A DNA stretch of 45,198 nt. Source: Fermentimonas sp. (GTDB lineage Bacteria > Bacteroidota > Bacteroidia > Bacteroidales > Dysgonomonadaceae). The notes under the pieces were generated by a model. That model made no database searches. It was not told where the DNA came from and saw nothing but the letters and a program-made list of their open reading frames with translations. Below are positions 35,719 to 45,198 of the stretch, piece by piece. The stretch lies in the NCBI GenBank assembly GCA_028709385.1, contig JAQVXD010000020.1, positions 1 through 45,198 on the forward strand, given 5' to 3'. The first letter of the stretch is position 1; each line of letters begins with the position of its first letter. The position numbers were made by a program, and so were the translations under genes.

Positions 35719-38478
35719 TTACTTACTTACTATATTATAAGTCCCGGAACTGAGTTCAATTTCAAACCCTTCATTGGTTTGTGAAAATCTTTTTACTCCT
35801 TCTCCTTCCAGAGTGGCGATATTCAGTTCCAGTGGAAGTTTAACGGTCGCTGCGCTGTTGCCGGGAATCGTAATATTCCAGGTGAACTTGCCATTTTCAT
35901 CTTTAGTCCATTCACTCTTAATTTCTCCCCTAACGGAGTTGTATGTGGCGTTAACATGAGTCAGCCCTTCAGGAAATTTCGGTTCCATCAGCAGCTTTTT
36001 GAATGCTGCACTTTCAGGATGATTTTTAATTCCTGCGAGATCTTCGTAATACCAGATAATCAGATCACCTAAGAGCATAACATGATTGCCCGAATTCATT
36101 GCAGGATCTGCCGTATTGCCATTCCAGAGTTCCCAGATTGTTGTGGCTCCATTTTCAATCATATAACCCCAGCTTGGATAAGAACGGTTTGTTGCAATTT
36201 TATATGCAAGATCAACATTTCCATATTCAGTAAGCCCACGCATTAAATGCTGAATGCCAAGTACTCCGGTGCTGACGTGACCATCAAAATCAACTTCTGT
36301 TTTCTCAACAATGTTATTGAACAGATCAAGCTCTTTGCCCTCCGGAACCAGTCCAAGTCTCAATGAAAGCATGTTTGCAGTTACGGTATTGTTGTCATAC
36401 AAAGCAGAATCAGCATTGAAATATCTGCTGTTATAAGCATCCTTAATTTGAGCTGCAAGTTCTTGGTATTGAGGAATATCATCAGAATGGCCGGTTAGTC
36501 CGGCAAACTCAGTCATTAGGTTTAACAGACTGTAGTAGACAGTTGTACTTAAAACCGTACCGGCTGTTCTGCGTGAAGGGTCCTGAGAGTGAATAAGCTC
36601 CTGTGATTCGGGTGGCATGCACCAGTCGCCATAAGCATCCTTAGTAATGATATAATCCTGCATAGACACCCCCTGAATTCTTTCCAGATAACGCTTCATT
36701 GAGTTATAGTGTTTGAAAATCGGTTCTGTATCACCGTATTGCTGCCACAACATTTTGGCGCTGTAAAAATATGCTGCTGGCCATGTTACATCGTCATGAT
36801 AAAGTGTCCAGTATTTTGGAGACACAACAGAAATGCTTCCTTCAGGACTCTGTGAATCTTCGATATCCTGTAACCATTTGCTGTACAGCAGAGCATTATC
36901 AAAAATAAATGCCTCGCCAAAGCTGCCTGTTGTGCGATCACCAAGCCATCCTACACGTTCGTCACGCTGCGAACAGTCGGTAGGCATACCTCTGTAATTT
37001 CCCCTTATACCCCAGTAGGCATTCTTGAACACCTGATTGATTGTCTCGTTGTTAGTTTCAAACTTTCCGGTAGTTTCCATCTTGTCATACACGACTTTGC
37101 CCGTGAAATCAGATAGTTGAGGCTGATAATCCAGTCCTGATATCTCTGCATATCTGAAGCCGTGGAAGACAAACTTAGGCTCCCAGCTGAATTTGCCGTC
37201 TGACTTGGGTGTGTATATATCAGTAACCTTTGCACTTCTGAGGTTATCAAGATAGAGACTGCCGTCATCTCTTAGGGTTTCTGCAAATCTGAAGGTTATT
37301 GGTTGGTCTTTCTTCCCGTTCAAAGAGTTGACTTTCAGCCAACCTACCATGTTTTGGCCCAAATCCAGGATATATTTTCCATCGTTGAGTTTTGTAATGC
37401 CTATAGGGGTCAGCTCTTCCTGAACCTGTATATTTGGGTTTGGTTGTGCTGTCATTACCCCACCGGGTGCTTCCATTATATCTGCTGTTTTCCAGTCAGA
37501 ATCATCAAAATTTGCAAGGTTCCAGTTATTTATTTCCAGACTTGCATCATACTCCTCTCCGTCGAACTCATTGTTTGCAATAATCGGACCTTTGGAAGTA
37601 ACTTTCCATGTTTCATCAGAAGTAATAATATCTTTTGATCCGTCAGCATATTCGACTTCAAGTTGTGCTAACAAACGGGGAAGACCAAACATTTCACTTC
37701 TGGAATCTCTCATCCCGAAATACCTCCCGTTTCCTAGGATTACTCCTAATATGTTTTGTTTATTCTTAACAAGCGAAGTAACATCATATATATTATAATA
37801 AACTCTGTCGGGGTACCATGAAACGGTTGGTGCAAGTACATCATCAGAAACTTTTTTCCCATTTATGTAGGCTTCATACAAACCTTGCCCTGAAATATAA
37901 AGAACTGCCCGTTCAATGTTTTTTGCAAGTTCGAAAGGTTTCCTGAGGTATCGTGCAGCCAGTCGTGTGTTGCCTTTATCAGTTTCACCTGCATTAGACA
38001 TACTGTTTTCACCTATCCAGTTTGCTTTCCAGTCGGACTCATTTAAAAAAGCCATCGACCAGTTGTTTATCTTACTCCAGCCTGTTTCACCCTGGTTAGA
38101 AGTTACTTTCAGTCGCCAGTAATATTTTTCACGTGATTTTAGCTCTTCACCTTCATAGGGTATTAATATTGAATTGTCATCAGCTAATATACCTGAGTCC
38201 CAAATAAGGTTTTCTTCATTGGTTAAATCCTTTACTGAACGTGCAACTTGTATCTGATATGATTGTTGCTTCAAATCGGGTTTCAGGGATGTTATCTGCC
38301 ATGAAAACCGTGGTGCAGTGGTTCCGACTCCTACAGGATTCTCCTGCATTTCAACCTTAAAAGATGTGAGTTCTACGCCTTTATTTTCACATGCTGTCAG
38401 TCCAATTATGAAAACTGACAGTACAATCAATAGTTCTGTGAATGTCGATAGATCTGTTAATGCTTTCCAGTTTTTCAT
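35719..38478 (-). CDS. GH78 alpha-L-rhamnosidase lipoprotein (RDER type)
   Basis: An exported enzyme of about 919 residues that releases alpha-L-rhamnose; GH78 is inverting. The ATG at 38478 (MKNWKALTDL) is preferred; an ATG at 38511 adds 11 residues. A lipobox Cys occurs in FIIGLTACEN. Domains in order: Ig-like N-terminal module (RFSWQITSLKPDLKQQSYQI), beta-sandwich rhamnosidase N domain (RAVLYISGQGLYEAYINGKK), a second beta domain (ILDLGQNMVGWLKV), the (alpha/alpha)6 catalytic barrel with TDCSQRDERVGWLGDRTTG (about residue 500), MIENGATTIWELWNG carrying the base Glu, and a C-terminal beta domain. It is the last gene of the minus-strand cluster, 63 bases from the GH78 gene ahead of it. Confidence 0.93.
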   Translation of the reverse strand: MKNWKALTDLSTFTELLIVLSVFIIGLTACENKGVELTSFKVEMQENPVGVGTTAPRFSWQITSLKPDLKQQSYQIQVARSVKDLTNEENLIWDSGILADDNSILIPYEGEELKSREKYYWRLKVTSNQGETGWSKINNWSMAFLNESDWKANWIGENSMSNAGETDKGNTRLAARYLRKPFELAKNIERAVLYISGQGLYEAYINGKKVSDDVLAPTVSWYPDRVYYNIYDVTSLVKNKQNILGVILGNGRYFGMRDSRSEMFGLPRLLAQLEVEYADGSKDIITSDETWKVTSKGPIIANNEFDGEEYDASLEINNWNLANFDDSDWKTADIMEAPGGVMTAQPNPNIQVQEELTPIGITKLNDGKYILDLGQNMVGWLKVNSLNGKKDQPITFRFAETLRDDGSLYLDNLRSAKVTDIYTPKSDGKFSWEPKFVFHGFRYAEISGLDYQPQLSDFTGKVVYDKMETTGKFETNNETINQVFKNAYWGIRGNYRGMPTDCSQRDERVGWLGDRTTGSFGEAFIFDNALLYSKWLQDIEDSQSPEGSISVVSPKYWTLYHDDVTWPAAYFYSAKMLWQQYGDTEPIFKHYNSMKRYLERIQGVSMQDYIITKDAYGDWCMPPESQELIHSQDPSRRTAGTVLSTTVYYSLLNLMTEFAGLTGHSDDIPQYQELAAQIKDAYNSRYFNADSALYDNNTVTANMLSLRLGLVPEGKELDLFNNIVEKTEVDFDGHVSTGVLGIQHLMRGLTEYGNVDLAYKIATNRSYPSWGYMIENGATTIWELWNGNTADPAMNSGNHVMLLGDLIIWYYEDLAGIKNHPESAAFKKLLMEPKFPEGLTHVNATYNSVRGEIKSEWTKDENGKFTWNITIPGNSAATVKLPLELNIATLEGEGVKRFSQTNEGFEIELSSGTYNIVSK

Positions 38479-38522
38479 CTTGTTTATTTTATAATTAAAT
38501 CGTTCATTCATTATTAAATAGC

Positions 38523-38549
38523 TTATTAATTGGTTTATTTATTAATTGG
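38523..38549. repeat. 11-bp direct repeat between two GH78 genes
   Basis: TTATTAATTGG occurs perfectly at 38523-38533 and 38539-38549, 16 bp apart, straddling the stop codon of the 38542-41358 gene. The 63-base gap it sits in is AT-rich. It may be a simple duplication; no regulatory role is evident. Confidence 0.45.
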
Positions 38550-41358
38550 AAAAGATGTAATTGCCTGCCGGTACTTCAAACAACCTGTAGCCTTGCTGAT
38601 CTCCTATTGTTTTAGCGAGACCGGAATTCTCAGTAATATTTTCTCCGTTTTCCAAAGGGAACCAGACTGTCGCGCTGCAATTAGCAGGTACGGTGATGTT
38701 AAGCGTGAGAGACGATCCTTCACGATTCCAGTGTGATTTTATTAAACCGGCAGGAGAGTCAAATTCTGCTTTTGCCCAGTTCAACTGAGATTCTTTTAGT
38801 CCTGGTACCCGCACTATAAATTTCCTGTACCCGGGAGTTTCTTTATCCTGCCTGATTCCTGCTACTCCGTCAATATACCATGCTCCGGGGTACAGATATG
38901 AACTATGCAAAAGAGAATGACCGGGAAGATCCTTCTCCCACATTTCCCAGATAGTAGTTGCATCGTTCTCTTTCATAAATCCCCAGCTTGGATAAGTAGT
39001 TTGTGATGTCATTGAGTAGATCAGATCGTCGCGTCCCTCCTCACGGAGCACCTTAAATAACATTGCACCCCCGGTTATACCAACATCAATATGTCCGTTT
39101 TTATTTATAAGAATTTCATTCTCGAGACTTTTCATTATTTCAGGCCGTAGTTCATCGGGCATAATGTCACCATAAAGAGCGGCAGTTAAACTTCTCATCG
39201 ACTTGTCGGAATAGTTTTTCTCTTCAGCAATATAATATTTGGCATGAATAGCGTCACTGGCCATATTTGCCTGATTTGTCCAAAGTTCCGCTTCTGTTTC
39301 TCTACCGATTATCGATGCAATCTGAGCTGCAGTTTTAAGATTATAAACCCAATAACAATTATTGAAAAACAGATTTTCGTCTGAATAGTTATTCATTCCC
39401 GCAGCAGTAGCACCAGGCCAGAGCCAGTCACCCAGAAAGTCCCACCTGCCTCCGTATCTTTTGAGCATATTGTTTTCAACGTGACTGTCCAGAAACGAGA
39501 GCCAGCCCTTAATCATTTCAAAGTTTTCCTCCAATGCTCTTTTGTCGCCTTGGTATTGATACATAAACCAGGGGAGTGTGACAACTATTCCTCCCCAGGC
39601 AGGACCGCCCCCGCCATGATAGGTTGGAGCAGTCTGTGGCATTATACCGCCTCCAAATATTCTTCCGCTGCCTTCCTGTTTTCTTGCCCACTCAGGATCA
39701 TTCATGTTGCCCACCATTGGTTCTGTTCCCTGCACATCACGCCAGTCCTCCAGCCATTTGGTATAAAATGCCCCCAGTTTGTAATTGAGGAGACCTGTTT
39801 CCGATGTAGCATGTGCATCGCCTCCATATCCAAACCTTTCGCGTTGAGGACAATCAACAACAAATCCTCCCAAAGAGAGATTTTCGAAAGTCCATTTAAC
39901 AGTGTTATATATCCAGTTTTGCAGTGAATCAGAGCTTTCAAACTTTGCAGCATCTTCATAATCTGTACGTACCATCCAGCCTTTTATATCCTCTTTTACC
40001 GGGGCTGAGGTTGTTCCTTTGATTGTTATCCAGCGACCTGACATATAATTAAAACGATTTTGGAAAAGGCCTTCACCCGAATCACCTATTACATATGCAC
40101 TATGAAGTGCGAACGTCATGTCTTCGCTCTCTCTTTCAGAGAATAAAAAATGAATAGTATCACCGCGGTTACCTTTTACATGAATATCAGTCCACCCTGC
40201 AAAATTAACTCCCATATCCACACGATAGGATCCGTCAGATCTTTGTTCGATGTCAACCGGAATAATCTCATCTATTAATCTATTTGGTTCAACTTGTTGA
40301 GCAGAGAGTGTAAGTGAAGGATTTAAAACATTTGAATTCTTCCAGTCGTTATCGTTGAAGCTTACTATATTCCAGCCTTCAATCTCCTTGTTTGCATCCC
40401 AGATTTCTCCGCCGTAACCACCGACACCGAAACCCCAGTTGCCAATAAGTTTGTTTGGACTGGGATGTGTTTTCCAGCTTTCATTCGTAGCTATTCGTTG
40501 AATGACTTCACCTTTTTCGTTATAAATATCTGACTGAGCAATAACTATTGGTGCACGTGGTTTATCATCAGTTGCGTATGGTGCGAAAATAGACCAGGAA
40601 GTACCAAGCCACAGGACAATTACATTTTCGCCTTCATTGAGTTCAGGTGCAATATCATAAGCTATATAACGGGCTCGCCTGGTGTGATCTGTTACAGCAG
40701 GAGCTAGTACATGATCTCCAATTCTCTGACCGTTTACATAAACTTCATGGAAGCCTAAGGATGCTACAAAAAGTGTCGCTTTTGACGGCTTTTCAGTTAG
40801 ATTAAAGCTTTTTCTGAACCATGGGTCATGCATATTATTCGGACCTTCTGCAGGGTTGTAAGACTCACCTGTACCAATCCATTTAGCTGACCACTCATTC
40901 TGTGACAGTAGTCCGGTACTCCACTTAGAGTTTTCACTGAAATCAGATTCAATACCATTTTCATCTTTGACTGCTACCTTCCAGTAGTATGTTTTATCAG
41001 ATTCCAGCGGAACTCCATCATAATCAATAAGCTGCATCTCATCAGATTCAACCCAGCCTGAATCCCAGATGTCTCCTTTGCTGCCTTTTAATAATTTCTC
41101 TGAACTGCTTACCATTATTCTGTATGCCGTTTGCCTTTGCCCGTAATCAGATTCTTTAACTGCTTCCAACGTCCAGCTCAATCGGGGTATTTCTAAATCC
41201 AGACCAGACGGATCTGTAAGATATTCTACTGTTAGATTGACCGGAGTTACACTGCCTTTAGGACTGCCTGAGCAGGAAGCTGTAAACAGTAGCGCAAGCA
41301 GAGTTAGAGACAGAAGCACAGTTGATGTAAGAAAAGTAATTGCTGTTTTTGTTTTCAT
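38542..41358 (-). CDS. GH78 alpha-L-rhamnosidase lipoprotein (RER type)
   Basis: About 938 residues. The start is the ATG at 41358 (MKTKTAITFL); a TTG two codons earlier would overlap the GH127 stop by 4 bases. A lipobox Cys lies in LLFTASCSGS. The N-terminal Ig-like module (NLTVEYLTDPSGLDLEIPRL) and rhamnosidase N domain (KATLFVASLGFHEVYVNGQR) precede the barrel. Its acid motif DCPQRERFGYGGDAHAT (about residue 500) has D, E and D at the spacing known from Bacillus RhaB, and the base Glu is in MKENDATTIWEMWEK. Gly/Pro-rich IMPQTAPTYHGGGGPAWGG lies in the cleft region. The altered motif relative to the neighbouring GH78 suggests another aglycone or linkage. Confidence 0.93.
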   Translation of the reverse strand: MKTKTAITFLTSTVLLSLTLLALLFTASCSGSPKGSVTPVNLTVEYLTDPSGLDLEIPRLSWTLEAVKESDYGQRQTAYRIMVSSSEKLLKGSKGDIWDSGWVESDEMQLIDYDGVPLESDKTYYWKVAVKDENGIESDFSENSKWSTGLLSQNEWSAKWIGTGESYNPAEGPNNMHDPWFRKSFNLTEKPSKATLFVASLGFHEVYVNGQRIGDHVLAPAVTDHTRRARYIAYDIAPELNEGENVIVLWLGTSWSIFAPYATDDKPRAPIVIAQSDIYNEKGEVIQRIATNESWKTHPSPNKLIGNWGFGVGGYGGEIWDANKEIEGWNIVSFNDNDWKNSNVLNPSLTLSAQQVEPNRLIDEIIPVDIEQRSDGSYRVDMGVNFAGWTDIHVKGNRGDTIHFLFSERESEDMTFALHSAYVIGDSGEGLFQNRFNYMSGRWITIKGTTSAPVKEDIKGWMVRTDYEDAAKFESSDSLQNWIYNTVKWTFENLSLGGFVVDCPQRERFGYGGDAHATSETGLLNYKLGAFYTKWLEDWRDVQGTEPMVGNMNDPEWARKQEGSGRIFGGGIMPQTAPTYHGGGGPAWGGIVVTLPWFMYQYQGDKRALEENFEMIKGWLSFLDSHVENNMLKRYGGRWDFLGDWLWPGATAAGMNNYSDENLFFNNCYWVYNLKTAAQIASIIGRETEAELWTNQANMASDAIHAKYYIAEEKNYSDKSMRSLTAALYGDIMPDELRPEIMKSLENEILINKNGHIDVGITGGAMLFKVLREEGRDDLIYSMTSQTTYPSWGFMKENDATTIWEMWEKDLPGHSLLHSSYLYPGAWYIDGVAGIRQDKETPGYRKFIVRVPGLKESQLNWAKAEFDSPAGLIKSHWNREGSSLTLNITVPANCSATVWFPLENGENITENSGLAKTIGDQQGYRLFEVPAGNYIFSN

Positions 41359-41360
41359 TT

Positions 41361-43235
41361 TCAATCTTGATTTCTTGGATTATATAATTGGGGCAGCCAG
41401 ACTTTAAAGAAAGGGTAGCCATTTTTACTGTTGCCTGCAGATGCGTAATCGCATAAATTTAATTTTATAGGTTGTGATCCTTGCTCGGTATAAGATTCAG
41501 GCAAAAAATGAGCTGAAAATATCATATGTATTTCATGATTTTTAGAATCTTCTTTGACCAGATCAATAAACCCTTTATTGTTTATAACCGGAATCAAAAT
41601 AGCCTCTAGTGCCGGTTCGCCGATTCTTTGGTCTCTTGAGAGTACAATGGGACCACGGGTAATAGCTATATATTCCGGAGATTCACCAAGTCTGTGTATC
41701 TTCCCGTCCATGTCAAATTCTATTGAAATCTTATCACTATTTTTCCACTCACGGTTTAATTTAAGAAAATTTCCCGGTAATACACCTCCTGTTTCATTTT
41801 CAACAACATTATTCACGTAAACTTTGTAGTTATTGCACCAGGAAGGAATTCTCAGGGCAATCTCCATATTCTCATTTTTATTAATTTCAATATTAAGATC
41901 AATTTTTCCCGAAGCAGGATAGTCAGTTACCTGGTTGATAACAAAAGATTGATTTTCAGGAGTCTTAAGATTATAAGTACCATCGATATAAAAATTTACG
42001 TAAGCCCCTTCTTCTGATTGCATTATGGCGGTTTTTGGGATTGTGAACAGACCTCTGGGGCCACTGGCATTACAACAATTAAGTCCCATGCCACATTGTT
42101 CAGAACCTTCAAGCCGCTGACCTGACAGAGGAGTATATTTTGCCCAATCTGAACCATCTGGCTTCATTGCACCCAAAAGTGCATTATAAAAAGTTTTCTC
42201 AATTTCATCTGCATATTTTGCCTCACCGGTTAGACGTAACAACTGTTGATTAAATTTTATCCATGTTACTGTTACGCAGGTCTCCTGATAATGAGCTATT
42301 GGCATTGTTTGTTTTGCTTTGCCTGAAAACCATGCTTCCATTGCAGAGCCTGAACCTGCTATATTTATCTCACTATCAGTGATACTTTGCCATGTTTTTT
42401 CAACAGCTTCTTTATACTCTTCTTTATTTGTAATCCTGTACAATTCAAGCAATCCTTCGTAGCATGACATCATTTCGTACGCTTTCTGTCCCTGCTCCCA
42501 TCCATACCAGTTTTCTACAGGTTTTGGGAAACGTTCAGAAACAGGTAAATTTGCTTTGCTGATTAATTGTGGTCCTTGGGGTGTTTCCCATTGACGGACT
42601 ATCTCTTCAGCAAAATTGAGATATTTTTTATTTCCTGTACGGGTGTATAGCTGGCAAATTGGTTCCAATACAGAAGAAGCAGCCATTCCACGATGATTTC
42701 CCATTGATACAATCTCTGCGTTTTTCTCATTAAGTTCCTTAATAAGGAAATCAGCCTCTTTTGCTGCCGATTCCAGGGCCTTCTCATCATTTGTAATGTC
42801 GTAATAGGCAATCAATCCAAGCATACAATATTTTCTCCCCCATATATCCCAGGCTTTTAATCTGCTTTCAGGAGCATAATTACCGATGTAACCATCTTCA
42901 GTTTGAGTGTCAATTAATCCATAAACAGCTTGCTTTAGTTTTTCGGCAAGTTCAGGAGTTGGATTGTATCTATATGCCAGTACGGCAGAAGTGAACCACT
43001 TTCCCCAAAACTCACTCTGCCAGCAACTATGTTCTTCTCTGACTGTGAATGGTTCAATAAGCCTGTCAGCATCCTGTGCTAGAATACGATTATTGTATGA
43101 AGCATTCATTTTATTCCCCACAAAACCATTTATCTTGACATCAAACGATTCTGATAACTTATCCTGAGCATTAGCAATATGAAAAAATAATGCCAGTGTA
43201 GAAATGATAGTAAAGATTTTAATATACTTGTCCAC
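41361..43235 (-). CDS. GH127-family beta-L-arabinofuranosidase-like enzyme
   Basis: A 624-residue exported protein. The start is a GTG at 43235; no ATG in frame lies between the preceding stop and this codon, and it gives a good signal peptide (IISTLALFFHIANAQ). The (alpha/alpha)6 barrel carries YQETCVTVTW (about 315-324) and GLNCCNASGPRG (about 383-394). These match the Glu, Cys and Cys-Cys residues that bind Zn and form the cysteine nucleophile in GH127 (and GH146) beta-L-arabinofuranosidases. Other members of the DUF1680 superfamily act on other sugars, so the substrate is not certain. It starts 27 bases after the upstream GH78 gene and is followed almost directly by another GH78 gene, so it is co-transcribed with rhamnosidases. 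Confidence 0.85.
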   Translation of the reverse strand: MDKYIKIFTIISTLALFFHIANAQDKLSESFDVKINGFVGNKMNASYNNRILAQDADRLIEPFTVREEHSCWQSEFWGKWFTSAVLAYRYNPTPELAEKLKQAVYGLIDTQTEDGYIGNYAPESRLKAWDIWGRKYCMLGLIAYYDITNDEKALESAAKEADFLIKELNEKNAEIVSMGNHRGMAASSVLEPICQLYTRTGNKKYLNFAEEIVRQWETPQGPQLISKANLPVSERFPKPVENWYGWEQGQKAYEMMSCYEGLLELYRITNKEEYKEAVEKTWQSITDSEINIAGSGSAMEAWFSGKAKQTMPIAHYQETCVTVTWIKFNQQLLRLTGEAKYADEIEKTFYNALLGAMKPDGSDWAKYTPLSGQRLEGSEQCGMGLNCCNASGPRGLFTIPKTAIMQSEEGAYVNFYIDGTYNLKTPENQSFVINQVTDYPASGKIDLNIEINKNENMEIALRIPSWCNNYKVYVNNVVENETGGVLPGNFLKLNREWKNSDKISIEFDMDGKIHRLGESPEYIAITRGPIVLSRDQRIGEPALEAILIPVINNKGFIDLVKEDSKNHEIHMIFSAHFLPESYTEQGSQPIKLNLCDYASAGNSKNGYPFFKVWLPQLYNPRNQD

Positions 43236-43262
43236 CTTGTTGTTATTTAGAGGGAGTGTTAT

Positions 43263-45198
43263 TTAAAATAAGAATTCAATTATGTAATTTCCACTTTTTA
43301 ATTCATATTCTGTTTCAGAATATGATAAGCTTTCTGATATTGAGTAAATCAATTCATTATTAATCTTTATTTCTGAAGCAAGGTCAGGGTATTGCAATAG
43401 TCCTGTAGTGCCAACCGGAACTTTCAAATCCATAATCATTTTTTTATCATTTAATTCCCAATTAACCTCTACTATACCGTATGGGGTCATTTGCGATGTT
43501 TTAGCCCAAGTGACACCTCCAGGAATTTGAGGATCAATTACGAATCTCTTATATGCCGGTACTCCTTTGACAGTTCGTATTCCACCCACTACCTGATAGA
43601 ACCATTGACCTACGCCATTATAGCAATTATGAATCCTGCTCCTTTGGCCATTCCAATGTTCCCATGTTGTAGTGGCTCCATTTTCTATCATATAAAGATA
43701 TCCCGGGTGGGTTTTCTTTTTCAGCATAGAGTAAATAAAATCAGGTTGATTGACAGTTGCTGCCCATTCCATCATCACGGGGATTCCAACTAAACCCGTA
43801 TTAATGTGGCCGTTGAATTCATTCTCTGTTCTGTTAATAAGTGTTTTAGTTAAGTTGTCTCGCAATTCTTCAGGAGCCGCTCCACAAAGCATTGGAAATA
43901 TGATATCAATCTGCGATCCGGTTGAGTAGTACCCCTCATCATTATTATAGAATGTATCATGAATTTTTTTGTTAATTTCATTTCTTTTTTCTGAGAATAT
44001 ACTTTTATCCTCTTCTTTTCCCAATACTAAGGCAATATCTTCCATCTGACTAAGGCATACTGAAATATAGCAATTACTCACCAAATCTACAGATTTTTCA
44101 TCTTCCTGATTAGGATCACCAACACCGTCAGGTGTTGCCCAATCACCCAAATACCAGTTCCTATAATCGGTATTTGGCCATTTTTTAAGCAAACCGTCAA
44201 CACTATATTTCTCTACATATTCGAGCCACTTTAGCATTACCGGATAATATCTTTCCAATATTCTCTTATCTCCATAATTAAGGTATGTATTCCATGATGC
44301 AGAAATTATAAATCCACACCAGTAAGGACCTCCACCTGCACTGTATGGATTTGGTGCCGTATGAGGCATGCCACCATCTTCACGAATTACATCTCCCCAT
44401 GCTTGCAGCCAATTGTTATAAAGAGGAGCTAGGTTGAACATCGTTTGGGCTGTTATTGTGGATGCGTTGCCATCGCCACCATATCCTAATCGTTCAATTT
44501 GAGGGCAATCAACAAGATAGCCACCAAGTCCAACATTTCTAATAGTGTAGGAGATCATGTCGTGTATTCGATTCAGATCTTCATCTGAAGAGGAGAATGA
44601 GGAAGTAGTTTCAAAATCGGTATGTATAAAATGAGCTTTTATATCTGAAAGTTTAGGTTCCTGATTTAGATTAGAGATTTTTACGTAGCGGAATCCATGA
44701 TAATTGAACTTGTTTATGAAATGCTCTGTTCCACTTCCGGATGCGATGTATTTGTCGATTTGTCCCTGATTATACAGTTCGCCTTTATCATTCAAGTGAT
44801 CGGAGTATTCCATTACAATTTCCTGATTCTTTTTTAATTCGGGGAATGTAATTTCAAACCATCCCGTAATTGTAGTTCCCATATCAATTAAATGAGAATT
44901 TTCAGTTAGTCTTAAAGTAGATATAGGATTAATTGTCTCTTTAATTCTGTTTTTCTCAGCCATCTGAGGGGTTACTTCATGTACTGGGATATCTACTAAA
45001 CTTACTTTATTCCATTTCAATTGATCAGGATTTTCTATGGCAATTTTTCTTGTCTCCAGATTCCCGTTAATTGTTTCTCCTCCATAACGCCCCGACCTCC
45101 AGTTGCTGATTCTCTCATATTCACTGTTGCGCGCAGTCCAGGATTCATCTGTAACAAGTATATCAGTAATATTATCGCCTGAAACTTCTTCTAATTGA
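43263..45198 (-). CDS. GH78 alpha-L-rhamnosidase, 5' part outside window
   Basis: The frame is open through the right edge: codons from 45197 downward read QLEEVSGDNITDILVTDESW and continue into NWRSGRYGGETINGN, a conserved rhamnosidase N-domain motif ahead of the barrel. The first in-window start-like codon (TTG at 45020) is therefore internal. The visible 645 residues include LIDMGTTITGWFEI, the catalytic motif DCPQIERLGYGGDGNAS with the Bacillus RhaB-type spacing, MIENGATTTWEHWNG with the base Glu, and a C-terminal beta domain. The signal peptide and first domains lie beyond the window. It heads the visible minus-strand cluster; its promoter is outside. Confidence 0.9.
   Translation of the reverse strand, partial: QLEEVSGDNITDILVTDESWTARNSEYERISNWRSGRYGGETINGNLETRKIAIENPDQLKWNKVSLVDIPVHEVTPQMAEKNRIKETINPISTLRLTENSHLIDMGTTITGWFEITFPELKKNQEIVMEYSDHLNDKGELYNQGQIDKYIASGSGTEHFINKFNYHGFRYVKISNLNQEPKLSDIKAHFIHTDFETTSSFSSSDEDLNRIHDMISYTIRNVGLGGYLVDCPQIERLGYGGDGNASTITAQTMFNLAPLYNNWLQAWGDVIREDGGMPHTAPNPYSAGGGPYWCGFIISASWNTYLNYGDKRILERYYPVMLKWLEYVEKYSVDGLLKKWPNTDYRNWYLGDWATPDGVGDPNQEDEKSVDLVSNCYISVCLSQMEDIALVLGKEEDKSIFSEKRNEINKKIHDTFYNNDEGYYSTGSQIDIIFPMLCGAAPEELRDNLTKTLINRTENEFNGHINTGLVGIPVMMEWAATVNQPDFIYSMLKKKTHPGYLYMIENGATTTWEHWNGQRSRIHNCYNGVGQWFYQVVGGIRTVKGVPAYKRFVIDPQIPGGVTWAKTSQMTPYGIVEVNWELNDKKMIMDLKVPVGTTGLLQYPDLASEIKINNELIYSISESLSYSETEYELKSGNYIIEFLF

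Noticed and set aside
43263..45020. Complete GH78 gene starting at 45020
   Set aside because: The codon at 45020 is an internal TTG; the frame stays open to the window edge with conserved rhamnosidase sequence.

Overview
The window looks like a chromosomal segment of a Bacteroidota bacterium, most likely Bacteroidales and possibly Dysgonomonadaceae-like (Proteiniphilum, Petrimonas, Dysgonomonas). The evidence is a SusC/SusD pair, fimbrillin-type lipoproteins, many glycan-degrading lipoproteins, A-rich leaders without clear Shine-Dalgarno sites, and a promoter of the Bacteroidota type (TTTG, about 20 bp, TAnnTTTG). The genus is inference. No tRNA, rRNA, CRISPR array, transposase or integrase was seen.

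Layout. (1) 1-2091: the right edge of a phage-derived segment. It holds the tail of a DUF6266-like gene, an intrinsic terminator, a small membrane-anchored coiled-coil protein, a 201-base nested inverted repeat, a GH19-type endolysin, and a lipoprotein that also has a C-terminal membrane helix (the topology of a single-protein spanin). An SDR-family gene overlaps the last by 4 bp. (2) 3032-8614, minus strand: a complete tripartite RND efflux operon (adaptor, pump, TolC). (3) 8819-12764: an SGNH esterase, a fimbrillin-like lipoprotein with a DUF6359-like C-terminus, and ilvD. (4) 13090-35645, plus strand: a 12-gene polysaccharide utilisation locus (PUL): GH92, SusC, SusD, a DUF5005/DUF4185-like propeller lipoprotein, two small lipoproteins, a divergent GH38-like protein, GH92, a second propeller lipoprotein, an unassigned (alpha/alpha)6-barrel-like lipoprotein, a GH92 fused to a PL4-like domain, and a sialate O-acetylesterase-like enzyme. 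(5) 35719-45198, minus strand: GH78, GH127, GH78, GH78 in transcription order, with the first gene cut by the window edge.

How it fits together. The plus-strand PUL should bind and import an O-acylated, alpha-mannose-rich glycan. SusCD imports oligosaccharides, surface lipoproteins bind or cut outside, and GH92/GH38 enzymes remove mannose from different linkages. The converging minus-strand cluster removes alpha-L-rhamnose and probably beta-L-arabinofuranose, so the combined target may be a mannose- and rhamnose-containing heteroglycan. No PUL regulator (SusR, hybrid two-component or ECF sigma/anti-sigma) lies inside the window.

The least explained items are the lysis-cassette hairpin and spanin-like protein, the two propeller lipoproteins, the GH38-like enzyme with altered metal/nucleophile motifs, the unassigned barrel protein, and a tandem 16-bp repeat in the susC leader.
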